Shown piece by piece: positions 34,567-43,386 of a stretch of DNA of 64,000 nt. Numbering within the stretch: the stretch's first letter is position 1; every line of letters starts with the position of its first letter. The notes below the pieces were generated by a model. The model did not search any database. It was not told the origin of the DNA and saw only the letters and a program-made list of their open reading frames with translations. Origin of the DNA: Bacilli bacterium (GTDB lineage: Bacteria; Bacillota_I; Bacilli_A; RFN20; CAG-826); NCBI GenBank assembly GCA_024408505.1, contig JAKSUZ010000004.1, positions 1 to 64,000 on the forward strand. The letters run 5' to 3'. The translations under genes and the position numbers were made by a program.

Positions 34567-36117
34567 ATGGCACAAGTAATTTCAAGAAAAACCATCGCCG
34601 AACATAGTGGTATCAATTGGAAAGATATCCTATTCTATTGTTTCGGTGACTTTGGTAACTGTTTAGTGTTCGCATGCGCTAACGTGTTGCTTAACAAGTA
34701 CTACACAAGCTGCTTAATGTTTAACCCGGCTTACATCATCATCATTTTCGCTATTGCGCGTATTTGGGATGCAGTTAACGATCCAATTATGGGACGTATT
34801 GCCGATGGTATGAAACCACATAAAAAACGTGGTAAGTTCAAACGGTGGTTCCTCTATATAAGTATTCCATATGCCGTTGCAACCATTTTAATGTTCTGTC
34901 AATTTGGGCCTACTAAAGTAATTGATGGCTATTGTGCTGCTCCTTGGCAATATATATTAGCAGGCTTTACTTATATCTTATTCGGTATGTGTATGACTGC
35001 GATTCAAATTCCTTATGGATCACTTGCTAGTGTTGTTACTCTTGATAGTAAAGAAAGAAGTAAATTATCCATCGCTCGTGGTGTTGCCGGTAATATTGGT
35101 GGTATGCCAGTTTTAGCGGTTAAAGCTTTAGCGTTTAAAACCAATGAAGAGACTGGTGGTTCAGTAGTCGACTTTAAACCTTTAATTATTGGTGTTGCTA
35201 TTCTAGCAGCCTTCGCCATACTCTTTATGCTTTTATGTTATAAAGGCAGCAAAGAAAGATGGATTCCTGAACCTGCTCCAAAGGAAAAGGGTGCATTTAA
35301 AAAAGCCATTGGACGTATTACTCATAGTCGTTCAATGCTTTCAATTTGTGTTATCTCAGTTATCGTTGCGGGTGGTGGTATGTTTAAGGGTGTTATTACG
35401 CCATTCATTTCCGCTGACTTCTTCGGTTACGATGGAGTTATGACAATCTTACCTGATATCTTTGACTGCGTTGGTATCGCAGTAACTATGTTCTTAGTTC
35501 CAGTTATTTCTAAAAGAATGGGTAAAAAAGAGTCATCCGCAGCCGGTTTATATTTCGCGGCGTTAGTTAATGCAGTCATGATGCTTATCTTCTTCATGGT
35601 TAATTTCGATGTCTTTGGTGAAGCGAAAAACGCAACCGCACCATATATGTTATACGTGGTTGGAAACTTCTTATCTGGTTTAGGTTCTGGCTTCTTTAAC
35701 TGCTTACTCTGGGGTATGGCAGCTGATGCAATCGATGAAATTCAAATTAACACTGGTATCCGTGAAGATGGAACTAGTTATTCAATCATGATGTTCTCTA
35801 GAAAGATTGGTCAAACTATCGCATTCTGTGGTGGTCAAGGTATCTTACTTGCTATCGGATTTACTGGTGGTATTGCACTTGATTTACAACAAAAAACCGC
35901 TCTTTGGTTTGTCGCAATGGGCACCGTCATTGCATGTTATGCACTTGGCGCGATTCTCTTCACCTTCTGGTACCCAATTGATAAGAGTAGACTTGAAGAA
36001 ATTCAAGATGAAAAAGAAATTATGCTTGCTACAGCTGAGAAGAAAAAGATTACCGCTCATAATCCAAGAACTAAATTTATTAATAACCGTGCTAAAGCAG
36101 CGGCAGGGGCTAAATAA
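34567..36117 (+). CDS. GPH-family sugar:cation symporter, copy 2
   Basis: A 516-residue, 12-helix transporter close to copy 1. The signature is ARIWDAVNDPIMGRIADGMKP, and the C-terminal loop has ADAIDEIQINTGIREDGTSYS. It follows lyase 3 by 12 bases, with GGAGG inside the end of the lyase gene. The N-terminus VISRKTIAEHSGINWKDILFY is nearly that of copy 1, evidence of recent duplication. Likely substrate: oligosaccharides or uronates made by the lyases. Confidence 0.9.
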   Translation: MAQVISRKTIAEHSGINWKDILFYCFGDFGNCLVFACANVLLNKYYTSCLMFNPAYIIIIFAIARIWDAVNDPIMGRIADGMKPHKKRGKFKRWFLYISIPYAVATILMFCQFGPTKVIDGYCAAPWQYILAGFTYILFGMCMTAIQIPYGSLASVVTLDSKERSKLSIARGVAGNIGGMPVLAVKALAFKTNEETGGSVVDFKPLIIGVAILAAFAILFMLLCYKGSKERWIPEPAPKEKGAFKKAIGRITHSRSMLSICVISVIVAGGGMFKGVITPFISADFFGYDGVMTILPDIFDCVGIAVTMFLVPVISKRMGKKESSAAGLYFAALVNAVMMLIFFMVNFDVFGEAKNATAPYMLYVVGNFLSGLGSGFFNCLLWGMAADAIDEIQINTGIREDGTSYSIMMFSRKIGQTIAFCGGQGILLAIGFTGGIALDLQQKTALWFVAMGTVIACYALGAILFTFWYPIDKSRLEEIQDEKEIMLATAEKKKITAHNPRTKFINNRAKAAAGAK

Positions 36118-36132
36118 GGAGGGAGTGATTTT

Positions 36133-36738
36133 ATGAAGAATATTAGAAAAATCTTATTAGGAATCATTACCGTAATGCCGTTTACGCTTAATTCTTGTAG
36201 TAGCGTAATGACTTATGATAGTGTCAAATCATGGGTTTCTACTAACTACATCGGAGATGATTCATATCCACGGGCAGCAATCGCAACTTTCTCATGGGAT
36301 TATCATGGCACCACTGGTCCTAAAGCAATAGAAGAAGTTAAGCGTCTTATGAACGATTATCTTCCAACTATAATTCCTGAATTTAAAGACGTAATTTATT
36401 ACCCAGATGGTGTAACAATTGGTCAAAGAATCGTTGTTTACCACACTTTATGGATTACTCCTTTGACTAATAAAAATTTTGGAACTACTTATTATAAAGA
36501 AGAGGATTGTAAGAAAACCACATTTAGAATTCATAATAATGAATTAAGTGCTACCGATTCTTTAGTGGTAAATGGTGTTGAAAGCGAAGAAACTAAATAT
36601 AACAGCACCATCGTCCATGTTCACAATCGACATGGTTATTATCGTGGCATCGGTTTTAAAATTGGTCGTGGATTTATCGATAAAGAAAACATCATTAAAC
36701 TTAAAGTTATTATCGATTTAACTTACGAAGATAACTAA
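36133..36738 (+). CDS. Small lipoprotein of unknown function
   Basis: A 201-residue predicted lipoprotein (lipobox LNSC, Cys22). I do not recognise the domain. It is rich in Tyr, His and Thr, with blocks AAIATFSWDYHG, VVYHTLWITPLT and STIVHVHNRHGYYRGIGFKIGRGF, and seems mostly beta. It is not clearly related to the three lyase-paired lipoproteins. AGGAGG lies before the ATG, 15 bases after the transporter stop. Its place between a symporter and the isomerase-like protein suggests an accessory surface role in the same pathway. Confidence 0.6.
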   Translation: MKNIRKILLGIITVMPFTLNSCSSVMTYDSVKSWVSTNYIGDDSYPRAAIATFSWDYHGTTGPKAIEEVKRLMNDYLPTIIPEFKDVIYYPDGVTIGQRIVVYHTLWITPLTNKNFGTTYYKEEDCKKTTFRIHNNELSATDSLVVNGVESEETKYNSTIVHVHNRHGYYRGIGFKIGRGFIDKENIIKLKVIIDLTYEDN

Positions 36739-36759
36739 TAATTAAAAAGGAGATTATTT

Positions 36760-38208
36760 ATGAAAAGCGGAAAAGACGTTGTTTTAAACATTAGACCAGT
36801 AATCGCTAGTGTGATTCATACTGGTGCATGGGAAGGACCTTGTCGAACTGGTCTACCTAAAGAACTAGATCCTAAGTACGAAGTAAAGGAAGCTAAAGAA
36901 GCAGCTAGAAAACTTTATGCTCGTTTAAAGAAAGAGGTTAAAGGTCATGTTCATATTATGGATCCGATCTGCGTGGAATATGATGAATCTTTCTATGTCT
37001 TAGAAAAAGAGTTTATGAAGCTTAAACAAGACATTGATGAGGTCGACTTATTTGTTTTAACATACCGCGTTCCTGGTATTGAAAAACTTAATAAACCAGT
37101 TTGTATGATTAATAAGGCTCCTACTCCAATTGATTTAGTGGCGTTTATGCGTGATGAAGGACATGAAGCTTATATGGCACATGATCTTCCTGAATTCACA
37201 GAACTATGTCATTACCTTTATGTAAAGAAAGCGATTAAGAACACTAAACTAATGATGTTTGTGTCTCCTTATCAATATCCAGTAAGTGTTAATACAAGCA
37301 ATTATCATACTTATGGTTTATTCTCTCGTTATGGTATGGATAACGTTAGATTATCCTTCACTCATATCTTTAAAGTAATGGAAGAAGAGATTACGGATAA
37401 AAAAGTTATTAATGAAATCGCTACTAAGATTTCTAAAGGCGCAAGTAAAAATCTTACTAAATTAGAATGGCTTAAGAGCGATGTTAAATTCTATTTAGCG
37501 GTTAAGAAATTAATGGATAAATATGAATGCAATGCCTTTACCGCTCCATGTAAGGAAATGTGTGCTTCTCGTTTCCCGGCGAAACTTAAATGTACACCAT
37601 GTTTAACCCATACTTTATTAAAAGATGGTGGATATCCAACATCATGCGAAGAAGATTTGAATGTTTTAATGTCTACGATGGTATTTATGTATTTAACTGA
37701 GAAATCAGTGTATATGGGTAACCCACAATTACTCCTAAAGGGAGAAAGTCTCACTAAAGACTTACATATGTCAAAGATTGTGTATGGAAAAGATAAATAC
37801 AATGAAGAATTATTAGAAATAAGACATTCCGTTCCTGGATTAAAGATGAACGGCTTTAAGAAAGATAACACTCCATATGAATTATGGACATTCACGCATG
37901 AAGGTTGGGGCACTAAAGTCCAAGTCAATATGGGTAAATTAGACACCCAAGATGTTACAATTGGTCGTTTTAACCGTAAAGGTGACAAAATGATAGTTAC
38001 TCATGGTGTAATTAAAGCTTGCGCTTACAAAGATGATGAATGTTCGCCAGCAATTTATTTAAAGCTTGATTGTGATCCACGCGAATATCGTCATCGTCTC
38101 GCTGATGGTATCTATGGCCATCACCAAGCAGTTGTATTTGGTAACTACGTAGAGCAAATTAAAAAACTAGGGAAAATCGTCAATTTTGACGTAGAAGTAG
38201 TAAAATAA
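36760..38208 (+). CDS. L-fucose/L-arabinose isomerase-like protein
   Basis: A 482-residue protein with the layout of the FucI/AraA isomerase superfamily. An N-terminal Rossmann-like half includes the sugar-nucleotide-free loop VDLFVLTYRVPG. The middle has FTAPCKEMCASRF, and DGGYPTSCEEDLNVLMSTMVFMYLTEK fits the conserved Glu-Asp helix near the metal site. The C-terminal beta domain ends HRLADGIYGHHQAVVFGNY. It is not typical of FucI itself. UxaC is missing in this window, so an aldose/ketose isomerase for a uronate or deoxy sugar is a fair guess, not a proof. Confidence 0.62.
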   Translation: MKSGKDVVLNIRPVIASVIHTGAWEGPCRTGLPKELDPKYEVKEAKEAARKLYARLKKEVKGHVHIMDPICVEYDESFYVLEKEFMKLKQDIDEVDLFVLTYRVPGIEKLNKPVCMINKAPTPIDLVAFMRDEGHEAYMAHDLPEFTELCHYLYVKKAIKNTKLMMFVSPYQYPVSVNTSNYHTYGLFSRYGMDNVRLSFTHIFKVMEEEITDKKVINEIATKISKGASKNLTKLEWLKSDVKFYLAVKKLMDKYECNAFTAPCKEMCASRFPAKLKCTPCLTHTLLKDGGYPTSCEEDLNVLMSTMVFMYLTEKSVYMGNPQLLLKGESLTKDLHMSKIVYGKDKYNEELLEIRHSVPGLKMNGFKKDNTPYELWTFTHEGWGTKVQVNMGKLDTQDVTIGRFNRKGDKMIVTHGVIKACAYKDDECSPAIYLKLDCDPREYRHRLADGIYGHHQAVVFGNYVEQIKKLGKIVNFDVEVVK

Positions 38209-38219
38209 CTACTTTTCTC

Positions 38220-38243
38220 GTCTTTTTTATTAATAAAAAAGAC
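38220..38243 (+). terminator. Perfect 24-bp AT-rich palindrome
   Basis: GTCTTTTTTATT and AATAAAAAAGAC are exact reverse complements with no spacer. It lies 12 bases after the isomerase-like stop and 42 bases before the next start. It may act as a weak intrinsic terminator (A/T-rich stem, later CTTCTTTTTG) or as an operator for the third symporter gene, whose -10-like GATACT follows. Confidence 0.45.
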
Positions 38244-38284
38244 AAATCCTTCTTTTTGTGATACTTTATTTGTAAGGGGATTTT

Positions 38285-39769
38285 ATGGCCGAAAGAAAAC
38301 ATATAGCCAAGTATAGCGGTCTTCGTTTAAAAGACTACATCGGCTATGCATTAGGCGATGTTGGTTGCTGTTTGGTATTTAGCCTTAATACTTCATTGCT
38401 ACAAAACTATTACACTGATGCATTATTTTTAAATCCGATTTTTATTATGGTTATGTTTGTCGTAGCGCGTGTTTGGGATGCAATTAACGATCCAATCATG
38501 GGTCGCATTGTTGATCGAATGAAGCCGAATAAAATGGGCAAATTCAAACGCTGGTTCATTTATGGCGGGCTACCGTTAATGATTGCTAGTATCTTGATGT
38601 TTATTCAATTACCTGGAATGATTGACGCTGGCAAACAAGAGGCCTTTATCGGCGCTTACGTCTTTGCGACTATTACTTATATTTTATTCGGCATGATGTA
38701 TACTGCTGTCCAAATTCCATATGGTAGTCTAGCTAGTGTAGTCACAGCGGATGAAAAAGAAAGAAGCAAATTATCCATATTCCGCTCTGTCGGTAGTGCT
38801 TTAGGATGCACTCCGATATTAATCCTTAACATGTTTACCTTCTTTACCGATCCTAAAACTAAACGACAAGAAGTTAATTACACGATTTTAATTATCGGCG
38901 TAGTTGTAATGGCGATTTGTAGTTTTATTGCCATGTTTGCCGCTTATAAAATGAATAAAGAACGTGTCCCAGTTAAACCAGTTCCACACGAAAAAGGAAG
39001 TATGAAAGCCGGTTTAAAGAGAATCTTTAAGACTCGTTCCATGATTGTTCTTTGTGTAATTGGTATGCTCCTTTTGGCTCAAAGCATGTTTGGAACATCT
39101 TATTTTGGTTACGTCCTCCGTAACTATTATCAAGCGAATGGTCCGTTAGCAATGATTCCTTCTCTTATTAGTCAATTCATGCCAATTCTTTTAATGTTTG
39201 TTGTTCCTCCTTTAGCCAAAAAGTTTGGCAAAAAAGAAGTTAGTGCTATCGGAATGATTATTGCCCTTGTTGCTAATATCACTTTATTCTTACTTGTCTT
39301 TATCCCTGGCGATGAAATGCATTCTAACACCTTAATTTGGTTCTATATTCTTAATGCGATTGTCAGCATTGGAACCACTCCACTTACTTTACAAATATGG
39401 AGTATGATTGCCGACTGCATTGATGATATGCAAGTAAAAAATGGTATTAGAGAAGATGGTAGCTCTTACGCGGTCTTTATGTTTTTTAGAAAATTTGGTC
39501 AAATTATTTGCGCCATTACCGTAAATTGTAGTTTACTCGCTATGGGATATAACTTTGCCGTTCAGGATTTCTCATCTGATCAAATCCGCTTAATGTATAT
39601 TTTAGGCACCGTAATCCCGATTGCTATGTTAGTGATTATTGCGTATTTATTAATGTTCCGCTATCCGCTTAATAAAGCTGGATTAGAGAAACTACAAGAT
39701 GAAAAAGAAGCTTTCTTTGCTAAAGAAGAAAAGAAACAAATAGCAACGAAATCTAAGGGAGGAAAATAA
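38285..39769 (+). CDS. GPH-family sugar:cation symporter, copy 3
   Basis: A 494-residue, 12-helix transporter. The signature is VARVWDAINDPIMGRIVDRMKP, with the later loop ADCIDDMQVKNGIREDGSSYA. It is more diverged than copies 1 and 2. AAGGGGA lies before the ATG. It starts a coupled run of five genes (symporter, two TIM barrels, Gfo/Idh, SDR), with the stop only 1 base before the next ATG. The three symporters probably differ in the sugar they accept. Confidence 0.9.
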   Translation: MAERKHIAKYSGLRLKDYIGYALGDVGCCLVFSLNTSLLQNYYTDALFLNPIFIMVMFVVARVWDAINDPIMGRIVDRMKPNKMGKFKRWFIYGGLPLMIASILMFIQLPGMIDAGKQEAFIGAYVFATITYILFGMMYTAVQIPYGSLASVVTADEKERSKLSIFRSVGSALGCTPILILNMFTFFTDPKTKRQEVNYTILIIGVVVMAICSFIAMFAAYKMNKERVPVKPVPHEKGSMKAGLKRIFKTRSMIVLCVIGMLLLAQSMFGTSYFGYVLRNYYQANGPLAMIPSLISQFMPILLMFVVPPLAKKFGKKEVSAIGMIIALVANITLFLLVFIPGDEMHSNTLIWFYILNAIVSIGTTPLTLQIWSMIADCIDDMQVKNGIREDGSSYAVFMFFRKFGQIICAITVNCSLLAMGYNFAVQDFSSDQIRLMYILGTVIPIAMLVIIAYLLMFRYPLNKAGLEKLQDEKEAFFAKEEKKQIATKSKGGK

Positions 39770-39770
39770 T

Positions 39771-40619
39771 ATGATTAGACTATGTGCTTTCGCTGATGAG
39801 GCAGGTCCATCACTTGCTGAACAAATAAATGCTTTAAAAAAGCATAACATTCATTTAATTGAATTAAGAAGTGTGGATGGAAAGAACGTTCTTGATTTTA
39901 CTGATGAAGAAGCCAAAACAATTTGTAAGCAATTAAATAAAAACGGAATCAAAGTATGGTCCGTTGGTTCGCCAATTGGTAAAGTCGATGTTAATACTGA
40001 CTTTAATGAATATGAGAAGAAAGTTATTAGAGCTTGTGAACTTGCTAATATCTTTAATTCTACGAATGTAAGAATGTTTTCATTCTTTAAAGCTTATAAT
40101 TCAAAAGATAAAGTCATCGCTCAATTAAAACGGATGGTCGAGATTGGCAAGAAATATAATGTCAAAATGTGCCACGAGAACGAAAAGGAAATATATGGCG
40201 ATATTGAATCTCGTTGCACTGAAATCTTAAATGCAGTTCCTGGTCTATATTATGTTTATGATCCTGCTAACTTCTTACAATGTAAGCAAGAACCAAAAGA
40301 ATCCTTGAAGATGTTATTACCACGTGCTTATTATCTTCACATTAAAGACGCTTTAATGGCAACTGGTGAAGTTGTTCCTGCAGGTAAAGGCGACGGGCAT
40401 CTACAAGAAATCATTAATTCCATTAATACCGATAAGGTTCTTACTATTGAACCACACTTAAAGGTGTTTGCCGGTTATGCAAATGTTGATAAGACTGAAC
40501 TAAAAAATAAATACGAATACAAAACCAATGCTGAAGCATTTGATGCGGCAGTTACTCACACTAAAGAGTTATTAAAGAATGCCGGTTATCATGAAACTGA
40601 AGAAGGATTTAGTAAATGA
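39771..40619 (+). CDS. Xylose-isomerase-like TIM barrel protein, copy 2
   Basis: A 282-residue sugar phosphate isomerase/epimerase-family barrel, paralogue of 28025-28885. Both share VLDFTDE, KVW/DVWxxxSPIGK, NVRMFSFF/HIRVFSFF, CHENEKEIYGD, LYYVYDPANFLQ and YYLHIKDA. The metal ligands are expected at Glu (HENEKE), Asp (VYDPANF), His (LHIKD) and Glu (TIEPHL). Its stop overlaps the start of the next barrel by 4 bases. The true reaction (epimerase, or lyase acting on 3-keto sugars) is not determined. Confidence 0.82.
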   Translation: MIRLCAFADEAGPSLAEQINALKKHNIHLIELRSVDGKNVLDFTDEEAKTICKQLNKNGIKVWSVGSPIGKVDVNTDFNEYEKKVIRACELANIFNSTNVRMFSFFKAYNSKDKVIAQLKRMVEIGKKYNVKMCHENEKEIYGDIESRCTEILNAVPGLYYVYDPANFLQCKQEPKESLKMLLPRAYYLHIKDALMATGEVVPAGKGDGHLQEIINSINTDKVLTIEPHLKVFAGYANVDKTELKNKYEYKTNAEAFDAAVTHTKELLKNAGYHETEEGFSK

Positions 40620-41374
40620 AAATAGGACTTAATTTATATTCCATCAGGAATATGATTCAGACTAAACCCGATTTAATTAAAACTTTAAAGCAACTTAAAA
40701 AAGATGGTTGTGATTTTGTTCAATTTTCTGGTTCACTAGTTCCATTAACCGAACTTAAAGATGCAGTTAAGAAAACCAAGATGCCAATTGTGGTCACTCA
40801 TTCTCCATTGGAGAGAATCCTTCACGATACCGATAAATTAATTAAAGAACATAAATCATTTAACTGCACTCGAATTGGTTTAGGAATGATTCCTGATAAA
40901 GCAATTTACGCTAATGATCAGAAAGTCACTAAAACAATTGATCAACTAGAGAAAGTAGCGATCAAAATGAAAAAACAAGGCATAAAATTCTTTTATCATA
41001 ATCATCAATTTGCTTTCCGGAAATTAAAAAGCGGGAAAACTATTTTTGAATACATGATTAAAAAGGCTCCCCACATTAACTTTGTGCTTGATACCTATTG
41101 GGTACAATACGGAGGCGCTTCAATCATTGATATGATTCACGCTTTAAAAGGACGAATCGAATGTGTTCATTTAAAAGATTATAAAATTAATAATCAACTT
41201 GAACCAGAGTTCGCACCTTTAGGCGATGGGAACATAAATTTAGTAGACGTTATCAAAGAAGCTAAAAAATCAGGAACTAAATATTTCCTAATTGAACAAG
41301 ATAACGCTGCTACCAAAAAAGATGGCTATAAAGATATAGTTAAAAGTATTAAATATATAAAGGAGAATTTCTAA
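40616..41374 (+). CDS. Xylose-isomerase-like TIM barrel protein, copy 3 (distinct subtype)
   Basis: A 252-residue barrel of the same superfamily, but not a close relative of the two other copies. It starts MKIGLNLYSIRN and has FFYHNHQFAF, FVLDTYWVQYGG, VHLKDYKI, the phosphate or metal loop APLGDGNINL, and YFLIEQDNA. These fit the subfamily often next to Gfo/Idh/MocA enzymes. It overlaps both neighbours (ATGA at its start, shared base at its end), so it is strictly coupled to the following oxidoreductase. Confidence 0.83.
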   Translation: MKIGLNLYSIRNMIQTKPDLIKTLKQLKKDGCDFVQFSGSLVPLTELKDAVKKTKMPIVVTHSPLERILHDTDKLIKEHKSFNCTRIGLGMIPDKAIYANDQKVTKTIDQLEKVAIKMKKQGIKFFYHNHQFAFRKLKSGKTIFEYMIKKAPHINFVLDTYWVQYGGASIIDMIHALKGRIECVHLKDYKINNQLEPEFAPLGDGNINLVDVIKEAKKSGTKYFLIEQDNAATKKDGYKDIVKSIKYIKENF

Positions 41375-42570
41375 TGAAAAAAGTACGTTATGGGATTATC
41401 GGTGTCGGTAATCAGGGAAGCTACTACGCTTCATTAATTAAGGATGGTAAGATTCCAAATGCTGTCCTTGGGGGTATTTGTGATACTAACCCACAAAAAA
41501 TCACAGCCTTAATCAATCGACTTAAATTAAAAGATGTTCCATTCTTTAGTGATTGCCGCCAATTAATGGATAGCAAATATGTAGATGCGATTATCATCAC
41601 CACTCCACACTATTTACATCCAATTATGGCGCAAGAATGCTTTATGAAAAATATTCATGTCATTACTGATAAACCTGCTGGTGTCTTTACAAGACAAGTT
41701 TGGAGAATGAATCAAGAAAGCAAAAAAAGCAAAGGCTTATTTGGCATGATGTTTAATCAACGCACTAACTGCGTGTATCGTAAGATGAGAGAAATCATTG
41801 CTAATGGCGGTATTGGTAAACTTCAAAGAGTTACTTGGATTATCACCGACTGGTTTAGAACTCAAATGTATTATGATTCTGGATCATGGCGCGCAACTTG
41901 GAGAGGAGAAGGTGGAGGCGTATTAATTAACCAATGCCCACACCAAATCGATCTTATTTCATGGGTAGTCGGTGAGATGCCGAAAACTGTAAATGCTTTC
42001 TGTAAGTATGGACATTGGCACAATATTGAAGTTGAAGATGAAGTAACAGCTTATTTCACTTATAAAAACGGCGCGACTGGTGTCTTTATCACTACTACTG
42101 GTGAAGCTCCTGGCACCAACCGTTTTGAAGTAAGTGGCACTTTAGGCAAATTAATCTGCGAAAATAATAAACTTTATTACTATAAGAACAATAAAGATTC
42201 CACTCAGTTTTTATTACACGCAAAAACTTCATTTGATAAACCAACAGTAAAAGTAACTGAAGTTAAAACTGATGGTAAGAATTTACAACACATTGGTATT
42301 TTACGTAACTTCACTAATGCAATTCTTAGAAAAGAAAAATTATTTGTTAAAGGCACTGATGGTATTAATGGCGTTGAACTTATGAACGCGATTGAATTAT
42401 CGGGTTGGCAAAATGGTAAAACCGTCAAGATTCCTGTTAATGAAAAAGTATACTTTAATGAATTATTAAAGCACGTGAAAAATTCAAAGTGTAGACGCGG
42501 TCACGATAATATTGTTGAAAAGGCCCTCAACTTTGGCACTGGTCAACACAATGTAAAGAATGGTAAATAA
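41374..42570 (+). CDS. Gfo/Idh/MocA-family oxidoreductase, copy 2
   Basis: A 398-residue NAD(P)-dependent oxidoreductase, paralogue of 28897-30030. Rossmann motif IGVGNQGSYYASL (about 9-21), ITTPHYLHPIMAQECF, TDKPAG with the catalytic lysine, GGGVLINQCPHQIDLISWVVG with the catalytic histidine, and FITTTGEAPGTNRFEVSGTLG. It starts on the last base of the barrel stop. A C-terminal tail of about 25 residues is longer than in copy 1. It likely oxidises a sugar hydroxyl that the barrel protein then uses. Confidence 0.88.
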   Translation: MKKVRYGIIGVGNQGSYYASLIKDGKIPNAVLGGICDTNPQKITALINRLKLKDVPFFSDCRQLMDSKYVDAIIITTPHYLHPIMAQECFMKNIHVITDKPAGVFTRQVWRMNQESKKSKGLFGMMFNQRTNCVYRKMREIIANGGIGKLQRVTWIITDWFRTQMYYDSGSWRATWRGEGGGVLINQCPHQIDLISWVVGEMPKTVNAFCKYGHWHNIEVEDEVTAYFTYKNGATGVFITTTGEAPGTNRFEVSGTLGKLICENNKLYYYKNNKDSTQFLLHAKTSFDKPTVKVTEVKTDGKNLQHIGILRNFTNAILRKEKLFVKGTDGINGVELMNAIELSGWQNGKTVKIPVNEKVYFNELLKHVKNSKCRRGHDNIVEKALNFGTGQHNVKNGK

Positions 42571-42571
42571 T

Positions 42572-43384
42572 ATGTCTAATTTTAAAAACAAAGTTATTGT
42601 TATTACCGGCGGCTCTGGAGTTATTTGCAGTGCGCTTGCTCGTGCATTAGATAAGGAAGGGGCTAAACTTGCCATCCTAGATCTAAACGAAGAGAAGGCC
42701 AAAGCGTTTGCAAAGACTTTAAAGCACGCAAAAGGATATAAGTGTAACGTACTTGAACCCAATGATTTAAAACGCGCCCATCAAGCGATTAAGCGTGATT
42801 TTGGTTTAGTTGATATCTTAATTAATGGCGCTGGTGGAAATAATCCTAAGGCCACAACCGATAATGAATATGCTGAAGCTAAACTTCCTAAGAGCACTAA
42901 AGATTTCTTTAAATTAGATAAAGCTGGAATTAGTTTTGTCTTTGATTTAAATTTCCTTGGCACGGTACTTCCCACACAAGAATTCGCAAGCGATATGATG
43001 AAGAAAGGCGGATCGATTTTAAACATTTCGAGTATGAACGCTTTTACTCCATTAACAAAGATTCCAGCTTATAGTGGAGCAAAAGCCGCTGTTAGTAACT
43101 TTACTAAATGGCTAGCGGTTCATTTCTCACACGTAGGAATTAGAGTTAATGCTATTGCGCCTGGTTTCTTTGTCACTGCGCAAAATAAAGATTTACTCTT
43201 TAAAGATGGTAAACCCACCGCAAGAACTAAAAAAATCTTAGCAGCTACTCCAATGGGTCGCTTTGGCGAAGTTAAAGAATTAGTAGGTGCTACATTATTC
43301 TTACTTGATGATAAAGCGGCAAGCTTTGTTACTGGTGTAGTTTTACCAATTGATGGTGGCTTCTCATCTTATAGCGGAGTGTGA
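42572..43384 (+). CDS. uxuB: SDR-type D-mannonate oxidoreductase (fructuronate reductase) candidate
   Basis: A 270-residue SDR. ITGGSGVICSALARAL (9-24), INGAGGNNPKAT, catalytic ISSMNAFTPLTKIPAYSGAKAA (Ser, Tyr, Lys), and FVTGVVLPIDGGF. The GAGGNNP block and the overall build match the SDR form of D-mannonate oxidoreductase found beside uxuA in Firmicutes. It would reduce D-fructuronate to D-mannonate. The ATG at 42572 is chosen because it directly follows the previous stop. The mannonate dehydratase gene comes next, which supports the call. Confidence 0.8.
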   Translation: MSNFKNKVIVITGGSGVICSALARALDKEGAKLAILDLNEEKAKAFAKTLKHAKGYKCNVLEPNDLKRAHQAIKRDFGLVDILINGAGGNNPKATTDNEYAEAKLPKSTKDFFKLDKAGISFVFDLNFLGTVLPTQEFASDMMKKGGSILNISSMNAFTPLTKIPAYSGAKAAVSNFTKWLAVHFSHVGIRVNAIAPGFFVTAQNKDLLFKDGKPTARTKKILAATPMGRFGEVKELVGATLFLLDDKAASFVTGVVLPIDGGFSSYSGV

Positions 43385-43386
43385 TT

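Noticed and set aside
35807-36136. Overlapping frame at the end of the second symporter
   Set aside because: It lies wholly in an alternative frame of a conserved membrane protein, has no upstream signal, and its translation has no transporter or domain features.
37491-37988. Minus-strand open frame inside the isomerase-like gene
   Set aside because: It mirrors the codon structure of the real gene on the other strand, lacks a start signal, and the plus-strand protein is clearly conserved across that span.
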